Positions 52,292 through 63,781 of a stretch of DNA of 64,000 nucleotides are shown one piece after another. Each line of letters begins with the position of its first letter. The first letter of the stretch is position 1. This stretch comes from Isochrysis galbana (lineage: Eukaryota > Haptophyta > Isochrysidales > Isochrysidaceae): assembly GCA_018136815.1 (NCBI GenBank), contig CM030937.1, positions 5,412,632 to 5,476,631 of the forward strand, in the 5' to 3' direction. Made by a program: the position numbers and the translations under genes. Under the pieces are notes generated by a model. That model was not told the origin of the DNA, made no database searches, and was given only the letters and a program-made list of their open reading frames with translations.

Positions 52292-53127
52292 GCCTGCGGC
52301 GTCACTGCGCCTCGCGGGTACGACGCCCACTTGTGCTCAGTCCGTCCGCCACCGCCTTTGCGTTTCGATAACACCGCCTCGCGGAGTGCATCGAGTTGTA
52401 ACCTGCCCAAGTGCACCGGTGATCGGACTCGGTGAGAGCTCGGCGTGTTACTAGGTCCTCGTTCTCGCAAACACCTCTCGTCCCATAGGGGGCTTTTAAG
52501 TGTTGGCAACACTCACTTGCATGAGAGGTTTTATTTTGCGCATATTCCCGTTGGAGGCACTTCCCGACGTGACGACTGGGAGGCCATGAGCGTCGAACGT
52601 CGATCGCTCGTGGATGCCCATGCAAGTTCAAGTTGAGAGGCCCCCTCCAAGGAGGGTGCGCGCAACCGGTAGTCTGTCTGGACACGCCGGGGAGGAGGGA
52701 TCGGTCTCTAGGATGAGATGGAGACACTTGTGTGACAGCCACAACATAGTGATGGAGATAAAGCGCGCATGGATTGAACGATTGCGTGTTGCATTGCTGG
52801 CGGCGTTGGTGAGGCGTGTAGTGTTGCTCGGGTAGGCCATGCGCTTTAGCGCTTGCTAGGCAGCAACTTCGTTGTGTTGCTTCCTGTTCTTTTCAAGGGT
52901 CCCTTGCGTCTCCCGGCACGGGCGACACGCCCCTTGATTCTTGAGAGTTAGACTCAATCAGGCAGGATGATTGGCGGGAGCACCCGTGCGATCTCGCTCC
53001 CGTGCCGCATCGTGCTACCCAGGTCCCCACTCCCACTCCCCCGCACATGCCACGTGCTCTTTGCGCAAGTCCTAGGCGCGCTTGGGCTTAGCTCAACTCA
53101 TCCTACTTGTTGCCCGGCATATACACC
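52292..53127. other. gene-free spacer
   Basis: 3' flank of the Alb3 gene. Nothing recognised. Confidence 0.35.
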
Positions 53128-53284
53128 TCGCCAACATTGGCGGTGGACAAACACTTCAACCTAGAAACGTCTGACGATCTATCGCAGGCGGCGAGAGGGC
53201 TGCTAGACCTACGAAACATCACATAATAATACGACGGGAAATCCATCGTAAGTCGTAAGAGCAAGAGCACCAAAAGATCGCATA
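53128..53284 (+). mobile_element. LINE family 1-like ORF end, plus orientation
   Basis: About 30 codons ending at 53226 (LAVDKHFNLETSDDLSQAAR..LDLRNIT) match the C-termini at 10454 and 38448 (TVDKDFN..ISEDLLQAA..LDMRNIA). Only the very end of the ORF survives. Confidence 0.6.
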
Positions 53285-53800
53285 GATAGAGGTGGGGGAG
53301 AGCGGGTTAAAAAAAAACTCTTGTTGATCCGGAGGCCCACATTTTTTTATCGTCGGACCGGGGGAAGATTTCCCCTCGTCCCTCTCCCCGCTCTAATCCG
53401 AATCCGAGGCAGAGCGATGGCGACCGACCCACCTGACAGGCCGACCTTCGCCGCGCTCCAGCGAGAGCACGGCGGTGGTCAGCCCCCCCTTGTCGATGGT
53501 GTTCGGACTAACGAGTCCGGGTACACCAGTCGGCGGTCTCACCGGCGTTTCATGCCACCGCACTCGGCCAATTTCTGCTTCACCTGCCCACGCAGCATGG
53601 CCGTCAGCCCCACACCACACCACTTCCAGCCCCAACCTGAGGGGGATGACACCGGCTTGCCTACGCGCTCCTACGCGCAGAACCCCATCCAGGATATTGA
53701 TACGCTGCCTCCCAACCCCGCAGACTACCCAACCGCGCGCTCGGGAATCGTGGCGAGCATTGCAATACAGCCCTCTTGGCGCGCTGCGCTGCTTCCGTAG
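53285..53800 (+). repeat. dispersed repeat family G, longest copy, with open frame
   Basis: The first 135 bp repeat 2230-2370. An ATG at 53417 opens 127 codons (MATDPPDRPTFAALQREHGG...). The diverged copy at 32750 keeps the first codons but stops at once. The opposite strand is also open. Coding is uncertain. Confidence 0.45.
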
Positions 53801-53807
53801 GACTTCC

Positions 53808-54160
53808 TGTGCCGCACGCACGGCGCCCCGCGGGGGGAACCGATGCACATCGCGCGGTGCGCATGCACGGGTGATTGCAACTCATCACACCCTTCCCGCG
53901 AGAGATCTCTCTTATACTGCATGTTTATGTAATTGTGAACCGCAGAGAAACAAGCTGCTGCGCACGCACGGCGTCTCCACGGGGGGAACCGATGCACATC
54001 GCGCCGTGCGCATGCACGGCGTGCACATGGATGATTGCAACTCATCACACCCTTCCCGCGAGAGATCTCTATTATCTATTATACTGCATGTTTATGTAAT
54101 TGTGACTCGCAGAGAAACAAGCTGCTATGCGCACGCACGGCGTCTCCACGGGGGCGCGCT
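53808..54160. repeat. tandem repeat, about 2.3 units of 148-169 bp
   Basis: Units start at 53814, 53962 and 54131 with GCACGCACGGCG(C/T). They contain CCGATGCACATCGCGC and CAACTCATCACACCCTTCCC. A diverged copy lies at 46977-47150. Confidence 0.75.
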
Positions 54161-54499
54161 GGTTCGTCAGGAAAAAGACACTGTGACTTCGCCCAAAATA
54201 GATAAATCCTTAAAAGCACATGGTAGATTTGTATAAATAACTATGGACATTTGATAGCTCAATTCGACTGATGTCCCACAATTGACGGAACCACACCTTC
54301 ACCGACGCCATTGCCCTTCGCGGGGCGGGAGGGGGTCGTTCTGAGGGGGGGGGAGTTTTGCCGGGGCAGGTAGGGGGGGACCCTAAGGAATCCTTGGACG
54401 CCCAGGGGAGGTGGGAAATAGTGGTTAAAATGAGTGAGTGGTGAGTGACCGGGCTACGGTTTAGCAACGTAGTAGTCATCTTCAAGAATATTTTTTGAC
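54161..54499. other. gene-free spacer
   Basis: 54240-54300 repeats CGACTGATGTCCCACAATTG ACGGAAC from 47260-47285. Otherwise nothing seen. Confidence 0.4.
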
Positions 54500-55033
54500 C
54501 GCCCTAGGAGAGGGAGGGAGGGAGAGAGAGAGTAGTGAGTAGTAGCCGTAGTAGAAGTATAATAGTAAGTAGTAGTAGCCGGGAGAGACGATCTCCGACT
54601 CTCGGCGACTCTACGAGGCCTCTGGCCAAATTTTATTGTAAATACGCTCGAGGCCTACAACCCATGACACGCTTCAACTTGTACGGCCAACTATGTACCT
54701 ATGTATTTATGTATTTGCCCTCAGGCCAAAAAAAGGAGGTTGAATACAGATTTGTCTCTCTCGCATCCTCGCGAGTCTCTCCGTCGGTGCGGTGGCGTCG
54801 CCGCCCGAGAGGCCGCGAGGACAGAGAGAGAGAGGGGGGGGGGAGAGGGAGCGCAGGTCGGATGGAGGGGGGGTATGGAAGGAGAGAAGATCCGCGTGGA
54901 TAGAGAGAAGAAGGGGGCGGAAGACCTGTGGGGGGTTCGTCGAGGCCACCGAGGGGCCCGGAGGGGGGGGGGTGGCGAAGCCCCACGAAGGCCGGGGGGG
55001 GGGGGGGGGGGGGGTTCTCTCCTCCTCGCCTCG

Positions 55034-55080
<47 letters not shown>

Positions 55081-55545
55081 AGACCGAACAAAGAAGTGTA
55101 GCGAGAAGGAGAGAGAGAGAGTCTCGTAGAGTCGCCGAGAGTCGGAGATCGTCTCTCCCAGCTACTACTACTTCTACTACTACTGCTCTCTCTCTCCCCC
55201 CCTCCCTCCCTCCCCTCCCTCCCTCCCCTCCCTCTCTACTCTTCTTTGTTCTCTCCCTCTCTCTCCCTCTCTCTCTCCGCGCCCCCCCCCCCCGCTCCCC
55301 TTCTCTCCCCCCTCTCCCCCCTCTCCTCCTCTCCCTCGCGCCAATTTCTCTCTTCCTCTCACGAGAGAAATGAAACCTTCTGAAGTCTGTGGCTGGGGAG
55401 ATCGATCGAGGGCGAGGCTCCCCCCCCGGGCCCCTCGGTGGCCTCGACGAACCCCCACAGGTCTTCCGCCCTCGTTCTTCTCTCTATCCACGCGGATCTT
55501 TTCTTCTTTCATACCCCCATACGACCTGCGCTTCCTCTCACCCCA
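54500..55545. repeat. two interleaved inverted repeats in front of PRK
   Basis: Block 1 (about 54500-54617) is inverted at 55123-55230, with a perfect 37-bp core (54581-54617 versus 55123-55159). Block 2 (about 54847-54970) is inverted at 55419-55535. The order is 1, 2, 1-inverted, 2-inverted, so the arms interleave rather than nest. Between them lie a G-run of about 20 (near 54993-55013) and (GA)n (55038-55075). The right arm of block 2 is the 5' flank of PRK. Confidence 0.75.
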
Positions 55546-55594
55546 CTCCCCGCCTCTCTCCCTTCCACCTCGCTCCCCCCCGCCGGAGATTCAG
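55170..55594 (+). promoter_or_regulatory. C/T-rich 5' region of PRK
   Basis: Pyrimidine-rich runs (55184-55360 and 55470-55590) lead to the ATG at 55595. It includes the right arm of inverted repeat block 2. Confidence 0.4.
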
Positions 55595-57025
55595 ATGCTG
55601 ACCCTCGGCACCGCTGCCCTCGCTCTCTCTCCGGGCCTTGCGCCCGCGCCGCGCGTGGTCTCGCGGAGCCCGACGCTCGTGATGGATGCCTCCAACCCCG
55701 TCGTCATCGGCCTCGCCGCGGATTCAGGCTGCGGCAAGAGCACCTTCATGAGGCGGGTGACGGGAATCTTCGGAGGAGAGTGCAAGCTCAATGACATCGG
55801 GCGGGAGACGAACACGCTCGTCTCTGAGATGACCACAGTGATCTGCCTCGACGATTACCACAAGTACGACCGCCAGGGCCGTAAGTCCAACCCGGAGTTC
55901 CCCGACGGAATCACGGCGCTCCACAAGGACTGCCAGGACTGGGACAAGATGGCTGAGGATGTGCTCAACCTCAAGGGCGGCAAGGCGGTGGACAAGCCGA
56001 TCTACAACCACATCACCGGAGAGCTCGATCCCAACGAGAACGTGAGGCCATGCCGTGCGCGCGGCGGGTGGGCTGGGAGCTGCTGGCTGCCGTTGCGAAC
56101 AGAGCGCAGGCCTGCGTTCTGGGGCGCAGGACAGACAGGGGGGGGGGGGGGAAGGGGCGGCGGGAGGATGAGGCGGCGGCGCGGCCGGTGCCAGCGTGGT
56201 TGGTGAGAGAGGCGTTGATCGGCTGTCTCACGCGTGCCAATCACTCTCGCTCAGGTCTCGCCCACGCCGATTGTCATCTTCGAGGGCCTCCACCCCATGC
56301 ATGATGAGCGCGTCAACAAGGCGCTCGACCTCACCATCTACCTCGACATCACTGACGACGTCAAGTTCGCCTGGAAGGCCCAGCGCGACATTGCGGAGCG
56401 CGGCGCTACCATGGAGGCTGTGCAGAAGGCCATCAACGAGCGCAAGCCCGACTTTGCTGCCTATGTCGAGCCTCAGAAGGCCAAGGCGGACATCATCATC
56501 CAGGTGTGTGCCGAACCACCCCCAATTCAAACGCCCCAGGCAGCAGACCCACACGCCATGGCGCTTTGACGTGCCCTCTGTCCACTGCGCGCGGTACCAC
56601 AGGTCCTCATGTCCGACCTCACCGAAGACACCAGTGGCAAGTTCCTCAAGGTGAAGTACATCCAGAAGAAGTCGTGCACCGTCTGCGAGGCACCGTTCCT
56701 CTTTGACAAGGGCTCCAAGATTGAGTGGGTGCCCAACGGCGACAAGCTTACCACCTCGGCTCCGGGCGTCAAGCTTGCTTCATACGATGACGAGTGGTTC
56801 GGCCAGCCGGTCTCGGTCGTCGAGATGGACGGCAAGATCGATGTCCTCGACGAGCTCATCTATGTCGAGTCAGCCATGTGCTCCACCGGCACCAAGTACT
56901 ACGGAGAGCTCACTGAGCAGATGGTCAAGAACAAGGATGCCCCGGGCTCCGAGAACGGCACCGGCCTCTTCCAGACCCTCTGCGCCTTCAAGATCCGCGA
57001 GGCTTACGAGACGCTTCGCAAGTAA
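55595..57025 (+). CDS. PRK: phosphoribulokinase, three exons, plastid
   Basis: Exons 55595-56041, 56255-56503 and 56603-57025 join in phase 0 (donors AAC|GTGAGG and CAG|GTGTGT; acceptors CTCAG and CACAG), giving 372 residues. The enzyme phosphorylates ribulose 5-phosphate to RuBP in the Calvin cycle. Motifs: P-loop GLAADSGCGKST (39-50); VICLDDYHKYDRQGRK (82-97); KPIYNHITGELDP; PTPIVIFEGLHPM (Walker B-like); DIDDDVKFAWK-type segment IYLDITDDVKFAWKAQRD; and RKPDFAAYVEPQKAKADI. Cysteines in the P-loop (46) and before LDDY (84) match the light-regulated disulfide pair of eukaryotic PRKs. The first 30 residues (MLTLGTAALALSPGLAPAPR) look like a signal peptide running into an Arg/Ser/Pro transit peptide. 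Length matches the family. Confidence 0.95.
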
Positions 57026-57314
57026 GCGCGACAACAGCCATCTTCGCCGCGGCTCCACCCCGGAGCGGGACGAGCTGACGGAAGGCCGTGCGGTGCGCTA
57101 CCGCCGCTGTGATAGCGCTCCAGCCTGATACTAAACACCCGCAGCCTCGTGGCGTGAGCGCGAGAAGTCCGGTATCGACACACACCCGTATTTCTATCTT
57201 GGGGCCGCTTGCCGTGTGCCATGTCCCCCCCCCCTTCTTCCCCGTGTAGAAGCCAGAATATCTTGAGCGATCAAGCAAGGTCTTTTAACTATTTATAAGG
57301 CATGGGGCTGCATT
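57026..57314. other. PRK 3' flank
   Basis: Nothing recognised. Confidence 0.35.
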
Positions 57315-57440
57315 TTTTTAGGGCGGTCAAACAGGGGCTTCTTAACCATTAGCCATTAGTAAGGGCTGGGCTGCATTTTTGACCGTGGCGCGATACCCAA
57401 TAAAAACGGCCAGTGGCCAGTGGGGGCCACCTGCCACTAC
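57315..57440 (-). repeat. dispersed repeat family F, copy 3
   Basis: It begins TAGGGCGGTCAAACAGGGG and contains TTTTTGACCGTGGCGCGATA, the inverse of 33820-33935 and 40290-40420. Confidence 0.55.
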
Positions 57441-57564
57441 CAGCCTACGACTACGAAAATCTACGCCAGCAGAAGCAAAACATGGTGCGATTCTTCCCCC
57501 CTCCGTCACGCGAGCTCACGCTCTACCCGTACCCGTTAAGAACTTGCGCTCGCGCCCGCGGGGC

Positions 57565-57615
57565 CCACATGGGGCGGCCGCTAGCTAGGCCTACCCGGAC
57601 TCCCACCATGTTCCA
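57565..57615 (+). repeat. short repeat shared with 59556-59592
   Basis: GGCGGCCGCTAG...GCCTACCCGGACTCCCACC is found inverted at 59556-59592. Confidence 0.5.
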
Positions 57616-58094
57616 TGTTGGATGTTGGTTTTTACTACTAAATAAAATAATTCATGTTATATCCTAGCTAGCCAACCCCACTAGCTAATTGGACACAACT
57701 TTTCCGTCCCGGAATCCCGCCATGCCTGACGAGCCAGGTGTCCGAGTGCTACCGGGGGGAGGGGGCACTGCCCCCTCCCCTCGATATTTGTCCTCCCCCA
57801 GTGCACGCACCGACCCCGCGCACCCCAGCTCGTCCTCTCCTCGAGTCCACGCTGGGGGAAAACCCCTTTCGGGTAAAAACAACGCGGGGGGGGGGGGGGG
57901 GGCACTCGTGAATGGGAGCCCAGAAGCGCTAATCTCTCCTCGCCGAAGCGAGTGGCCTCGGCAAGCCGCGGCCCTTCCCTCCTGGTTCTGGTGCCCCGTC
58001 TTCTCTTCTTACCCAAACGGGGCGAGAAGACACGTAAATGCCGGAGGGGAGAGCTGCCACTCCCCCCTCCCCTCCTTCTTCCCTCTTCCTCCTC
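57616..58094. other. gene-free spacer
   Basis: It includes GGGGGGAGGGGGCACTGCCC near 57752 and a G-run of about 18 at 57885-57902. No gene recognised. Confidence 0.4.
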
Positions 58095-58330
58095 TCTTCC
58101 GTGCGGCTCTGGCCCATGGCGCGCGCCTGCGGCCACTCTTCAGGTCCCCAGGAGGCCTGCAGGGGCTTGGGAGCGCAACAGCTCAGGGGGCAGGGGAGGC
58201 TGGGGCATGGCCCTGGCGCCCCTCCTGCCTCTCCCTCGCTGGCTCTCGAGCCCCTGCCGGCCGACTGGAGCTGGCTGGGGGCTCCTGATCAGGGGGGCCC
58301 AAGGGGGAGGAGGGGTTGGTCAGAGCGAGA
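58095..58330 (+). repeat. family A, copy in plus orientation (diverged)
   Basis: It shares GGCGCGCGCCTGCGGCC, CTCAGGGGGCAGGGGAGGCT and CCTGCCTCTCCCTCGCTGGC with the other copies. Confidence 0.6.
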
Positions 58331-58994
58331 AGCAGTGCGTCACCCCAGAACGGAACACGTCACAAACTTGAAACTTGCTCTTCTTGCGGAGGCAAAGCCG
58401 TGGTGTGCCGAGTGCCACTGACACATGGCAGCGCGTGGGCGCTGTCGTTCCCGCCTGGATACCAGAGAGCTGGAGATGGCAAGGCACGCGGGGCACCAAC
58501 TCGCGGTTTTTTTTTTCGTCCCACGCTAGGGCGCGCCGCGCACCTCTTGGACACGCACCCACACGCATCGACTGGGCACAGCAGCCATCGCACTCGCCCT
58601 CGTCCTCTTCGCCATCGGATGGCTCCTCCTTGTCGCCGAAATCACCAGACAGGTCTTCACAAATCGAATGGACACCACGGGCCATCCTCGGCGCAATCGC
58701 CATCGCGCGCCCGTTGCACTCACGGCCGTCGCCGGACCCCCCATCCTCTTCTTCACGACACTCCATCCTCGCACGAGCCAGAAACCCGCATCGAGAGCCA
58801 ACCCCAACCTGCTTCGGCGTGCGGGAATGACGGGGGCGCGCGCAAAGCGCGCTGCCAGCCACAAGACGTGTCCACTTCTTCACGCGGCGCTCCACAGCAC
58901 AGGCAGCCACTTCTTTTTTTTTTTCACGCGGAGGCGGGCAGCCGGGAAAAAAATGACGCGTGCGTTTGCGTCGTCGTCCTCGGTGTGAGGATTG
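58331..58994. other. spacer with open frames, no recognised gene
   Basis: Frames on both strands exceed 100 codons (minus 58910-58320 has an acidic DKEEPSDGEEDEGE patch), but neither shows a domain or a C/T leader. Left unassigned. Confidence 0.35.
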
Positions 58995-59400
58995 TGCTCA
59001 TAGATAGGGGCCACCCGGTCTCGGGTCGCGCCGCTCAGGCGGCGCGGCTGTCGCCAGGGTGGGTGAGGCCTCTGCCATAAGGCATGCCCATTGAAAAGTC
59101 TGTGTGGCTGTGTGGCTCATCTGTTGTGGGTCAGGTGGGGCTCACAGCCAGCTGTCCCCCATGAGGGGGACCAGCAGGCTGCTGAGGGTGGTGTAGCCGG
59201 GGCCACGGGCGCCGTGTGGCGCGGCACGGGAGTCGCGAGTCGCGCTCACCTGCTCGGCCTCTTTGGGTGGACGCGGTCCCTTCGCTAGCGACTGCTCCAA
59301 TGGCACTGGTCGGGCGGCCTCGGCAAGGGGCCCGAGGGAGAGGAGGGGAGCGCCGGTGCGCTCCATGGCAACTGACTATGAAGTTAGTTGCTATAGTCTA
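58995..59400 (-). repeat. dispersed repeat family B, copy 3
   Basis: Inverse of 7986-8375. The ATG at 59366 opens MERTGAPLLSLGPL... and shares LAK.PRPP.EAEQV with copy 1. The two are separated by indels downstream. Confidence 0.6.
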
Positions 59401-60172
59401 TAGTGGTAGTCTTTAGCGCGCTATTAGATGCTATAAACGTGTCCCCATATCCCATATGCGAGAAGTTGGATCAGTACGTAGGTGGGGTGAGTCGCTTGGG
59501 TCGCGTTTGTATATGGTGTGTTGCGGGTAGGGAGAGTCCACCACCACCACTACCAACATGGTGGGAGTCCGGGTAGGCCTAGCGGCCGCCGCCTGTGGGC
59601 ATGCTCGTGGGCCGTAACACGGACCGGTCGTGGGGGGGGGGGGCAGACGCCAGTCGGCCTGTCGACCCACCAAAGATCAAAGGCCTCCTCTATGGGTGTG
59701 GTTTGCATCCGAACATTGAACATCTCGGCGTTTGCTGAACACACTGTTGGCACACATTGCTTCTCCGGCCTACTGCGGTGTGTGCGGCGCGCGATTGCTG
59801 CCGCACATTCCCTCGCTCCCTCTCTTCTCCTTCACTATGCATACCGACATGTTGCGGAGATCACGCCGCGCGCTATTTGTGCACAGGCACATACATACTG
59901 CAGGCAGCAAGTATGGACATTGCCTATCGTGATTTAAGCATCGACAAAGATAGGGGGCGGCCGCCAGCCACCTGATTGAAGGCCACGTGATAATGGCCGG
60001 CGGATGGTGGCGAGATTGTCCACGCACGCGCCTCGCCGTCACCCGCAATGTTTGGGTTTAGCCGTCGACGGAAGGGCACAAGCAGCCATCAGGGGCGGCG
60101 AGAGACGCGTATACTAAAGGAGCGGTCCTCCCATCCGAGAGCAGACGTTGTCCCTCACGACCAGCGGGTCGA
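59401..60172. other. gene-free spacer
   Basis: 3' flank of the DUF1499-like gene. Nothing recognised apart from the short repeat at 59556-59592. Confidence 0.35.
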
Positions 60173-61930
60173 CTAGCTGATCTCCTTCCATTTGCCAGAG
60201 GAGCCCGTGTTGAGCCGGGCGCGCACACGCGACAGGCGACTACGCGCGCGGCCGGCATCGCCGGGAGCAACCGCCCTAAAGGCGACGGCACCGAGGGAAG
60301 GGTTGATCTCAAAGTCAAGCACATCGGTCGTCAAGCCAAAGAGGCCGGTCGAGAACTTGGCACTGACACGAAGCACGCCCCCCGAGGCTTTCGATTCCAT
60401 GACACTGGTAGCACCACACTGCTCCAATGCACGCTTGAGGAAACGACCTGCGTCCGCACCCTTCAACTTCGATGGGTAGGCCCACGCGGGAAGTACGTCG
60501 GCGCCCTTGACCTTGGTCGATTGGACGCAGCCGCGCTCCTTGGGCGCGCAAACAGGTCCCGAGACGGGGGCGGCGGTAGATTTGGTGGCAGGAGCAGGGC
60601 TCTCCTTGCCAAGGCGTTTGTTGCGCGCCTCCCGAGCCTCAGAGATAGCTGCGTCGAGGTCAGGGCTCTTCTTTACGGGAGGGCTCGGGCTGGGCGCCTC
60701 AGGCATCTTGGGCATGTTGAAAGATGGCAGCGACGGGATTGAGGGGAGGGCGTTGACATCGAGCGGTTTGGCGCCGGTACCACTCTTGACGAGGTCGGAG
60801 CCCTTGAATCCGAAGATGGAGTCCTTCTCCAATGCAGGCGGCGGCACTGGCGGCGGCGCGGGCGCGGGCTTCGGCTGTGCGCGCGTCGGCGGTGGTGGTG
60901 GGGGCGGTGGGCTGGGCGGCACCGGAATTGGAGCAGGCGGCTCTGGCGCGGGCGCAGGTGCGCGTGCAGCTGCGGCCTCGCGAACAGCTGCTTCACGAGC
61001 AGCAATGCGCTCAGCCTCTTGCGCCTCTTTCTTTGCCTTAAAATTCGCGACGCGCTCCTCGCGCTCAGCACGCCGGGCGGCGATTACCGCATCAAGCTCG
61101 GCGCGCTCCTTGGCCGCCTTCTCTTCGGCGGCCTTGCGGCGGGCCTCAGCAGCCTCCTTGGCCGAGATAACTCCTGGCGAGGCAGGCTGCCCGTTCTCCT
61201 CCTCCAGCTCCGACAGGTACTCGGAGAGCGTCTTGGAGCCGAGGAGCGCCGACACCTGCAAGATGGGGGCGAGGGATGAGACCCGTCGTGGCATCAGCAC
61301 CCCGAACTCAAACAGCTTTCGAATGCTGCAGACGTAGGATGGGCGTGGCGCGTTTCGAGCACTCCTTCTCCCCCACCCCCACCACACACAAAATGCACTG
61401 CCCTCTGCCTCAACATCTCTCCCCCACTCCCCATGCGCGTGCGAACACCTCATCTCGAGGCCTCGACACCACCTTCATTCCGTGTATGCGCCCACTTGCT
61501 CCCCGCCCACCCCTCCACGCCCCTCCCCCTCTGCCCCTTCCCCCCCTCCTCTTCCCCCTCTTCTCAAGAGAGCGTGCCCAACACGTTCTCCTCCTATCCA
61601 TTCATTCCCTCGTCCCTAGACTGCCCGCTACCTCCCCCCCCCCCCACTCTCACTGGACGCCACACCACCCCACACAGCTCGCCCCCTCCCCTCCCCTCCC
61701 CTCCCTTCTCTTTCTCTCTCTCCCCCTCTGTGGAGCGCCACACCCACCTGAGCGAGAGAGAGGGAAGACAGCTGAGGCTCAGGCTCAGCGAGCGCGGGGA
61801 GGCCGCCGAAGGCGGAGGCCGCTGCGAGGCCGAGCGCCGCACGACGATTCAGCCCGACCACCTCGCCGCGCGGCGCGGGGGGAAGCACGAGGCCGAAGCC
61901 AACCGCCGACGAGATTGCGACGAGGGACAT
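60173..61930 (-). CDS. DUF1499-like plastid-lumen protein, two exons
   Basis: Exon 1 (61930-61748) and exon 2 (61255-60173) join in phase 0 over a 492-bp intron (CAG|GTGGGT ... TTGCAG), giving about 421 residues. Exon 1 encodes MSLVAISSAVGFGLVLPPAP (signal plus transit-like) and then NRRAALGLAAASAFGGLPAL followed by AEP, a twin-arginine thylakoid-lumen signal with an A-L-A site. Next come a charged Ala/Glu/Arg coiled coil (about 85-155), a Pro-rich linker (about 160-205), and a conserved C-terminal domain (about 335-410) with FLKRALEQCGATSVMESKA, TTDVLDFEIN, GAVAFRAVAPGD and RARSRLSRVRARL. The last resembles DUF1499 (D-D-x-E-F ... R-S-x-S-R pattern), found in plastid proteins of unknown function. 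The ATG sits at the end of a CT tract. An extra small exon inside the intron is possible. Confidence 0.65.
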
Positions 61931-62283
61931 CGGAGAGAGAGAGGAGAGAGAGAAAGGGGAGAGAGAGACAGAGGGAAGATGGAGAGATAGAGAGGAGATA
62001 GGAGACTCAAGCGAAAGGAGAGGAGAAAAGATCCCCCGCCCCCTCCCATTCTCCTTTGATCTCCCTCCTCTCGCTCGTTGTTCTCTTCCTTTTCCCCTCT
62101 CACCGTTCCCTCTCTCATTGTATATCCCTGATCCACTTAGATGCGCTGCTCTCTCTTTTCTCTTCTCTCCGATGTATCCCTCGCTCACTACAAATCTCCC
62201 CTTCATCGTCCCTCTCATGAACAGCTCAGAAGATCTCGATACGACGAGAGAAGACGCCCGCCGGGGGCTGTATCTCCCACCTT

Positions 62284-63390
<1,107 letters not shown>

Positions 63391-63780
63391 CGCCCAGATG
63401 GGACAATAGGCTTCTAATAGGTTCTATTAATTAAGAGGTCAAGAGGTCTACCAGACCTGTTACCTGTTAATAGGTAATAGGCGATTAAAAAACCCTGTCT
63501 AATATTCTCGCCTCGCGCGTGGCGCGTGGCTATAGGTACCGCTATCGTAGCCACGCCCAGATCATCTCAGATCCCTTCCTCTCCCTAGGAACTAAGCTCA
63601 GAAGTCAGAAACCAATCGTATTCATATTATAAATCATACTGATAGATCTATAATCTATGATATTATGAAAATGAGTTTCATTTTGACCTGTTACGGACCT
63701 ATTGCGACCTGTTAACATGTCCTCTTAATAGGAAGAGGCCCCCAAAACCTGTTGACCTTGTACCTGTTGTCCCATCTGGG
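63391..63780. mobile_element. intact MITE (copy 2)
   Basis: About 390 bp with terminal inverted repeats CCCAGATGGGACAA (63393-63406) and TTGTCCCATCTGGG (63767-63780). CTTTTACCC occurs on both sides (63382-63390 and 63781-63789), a 9-bp duplication with two extra bases (CG) at the left junction. The interior includes GGTAATAGG words and a block like the LINE family 2 3' end (TAATATTCTCGCCTCGCG ... GTAGCCACGCCCA). There is no ORF. It is nearly identical to the outer parts of 8570-9698. Confidence 0.8.
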
Positions 63781-63781
63781 C

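Noticed and set aside
58320-58910. 196-codon minus-strand frame with an acidic patch
   Set aside because: No domain, no C/T leader, and an equally long opposite frame; not enough to call a gene.
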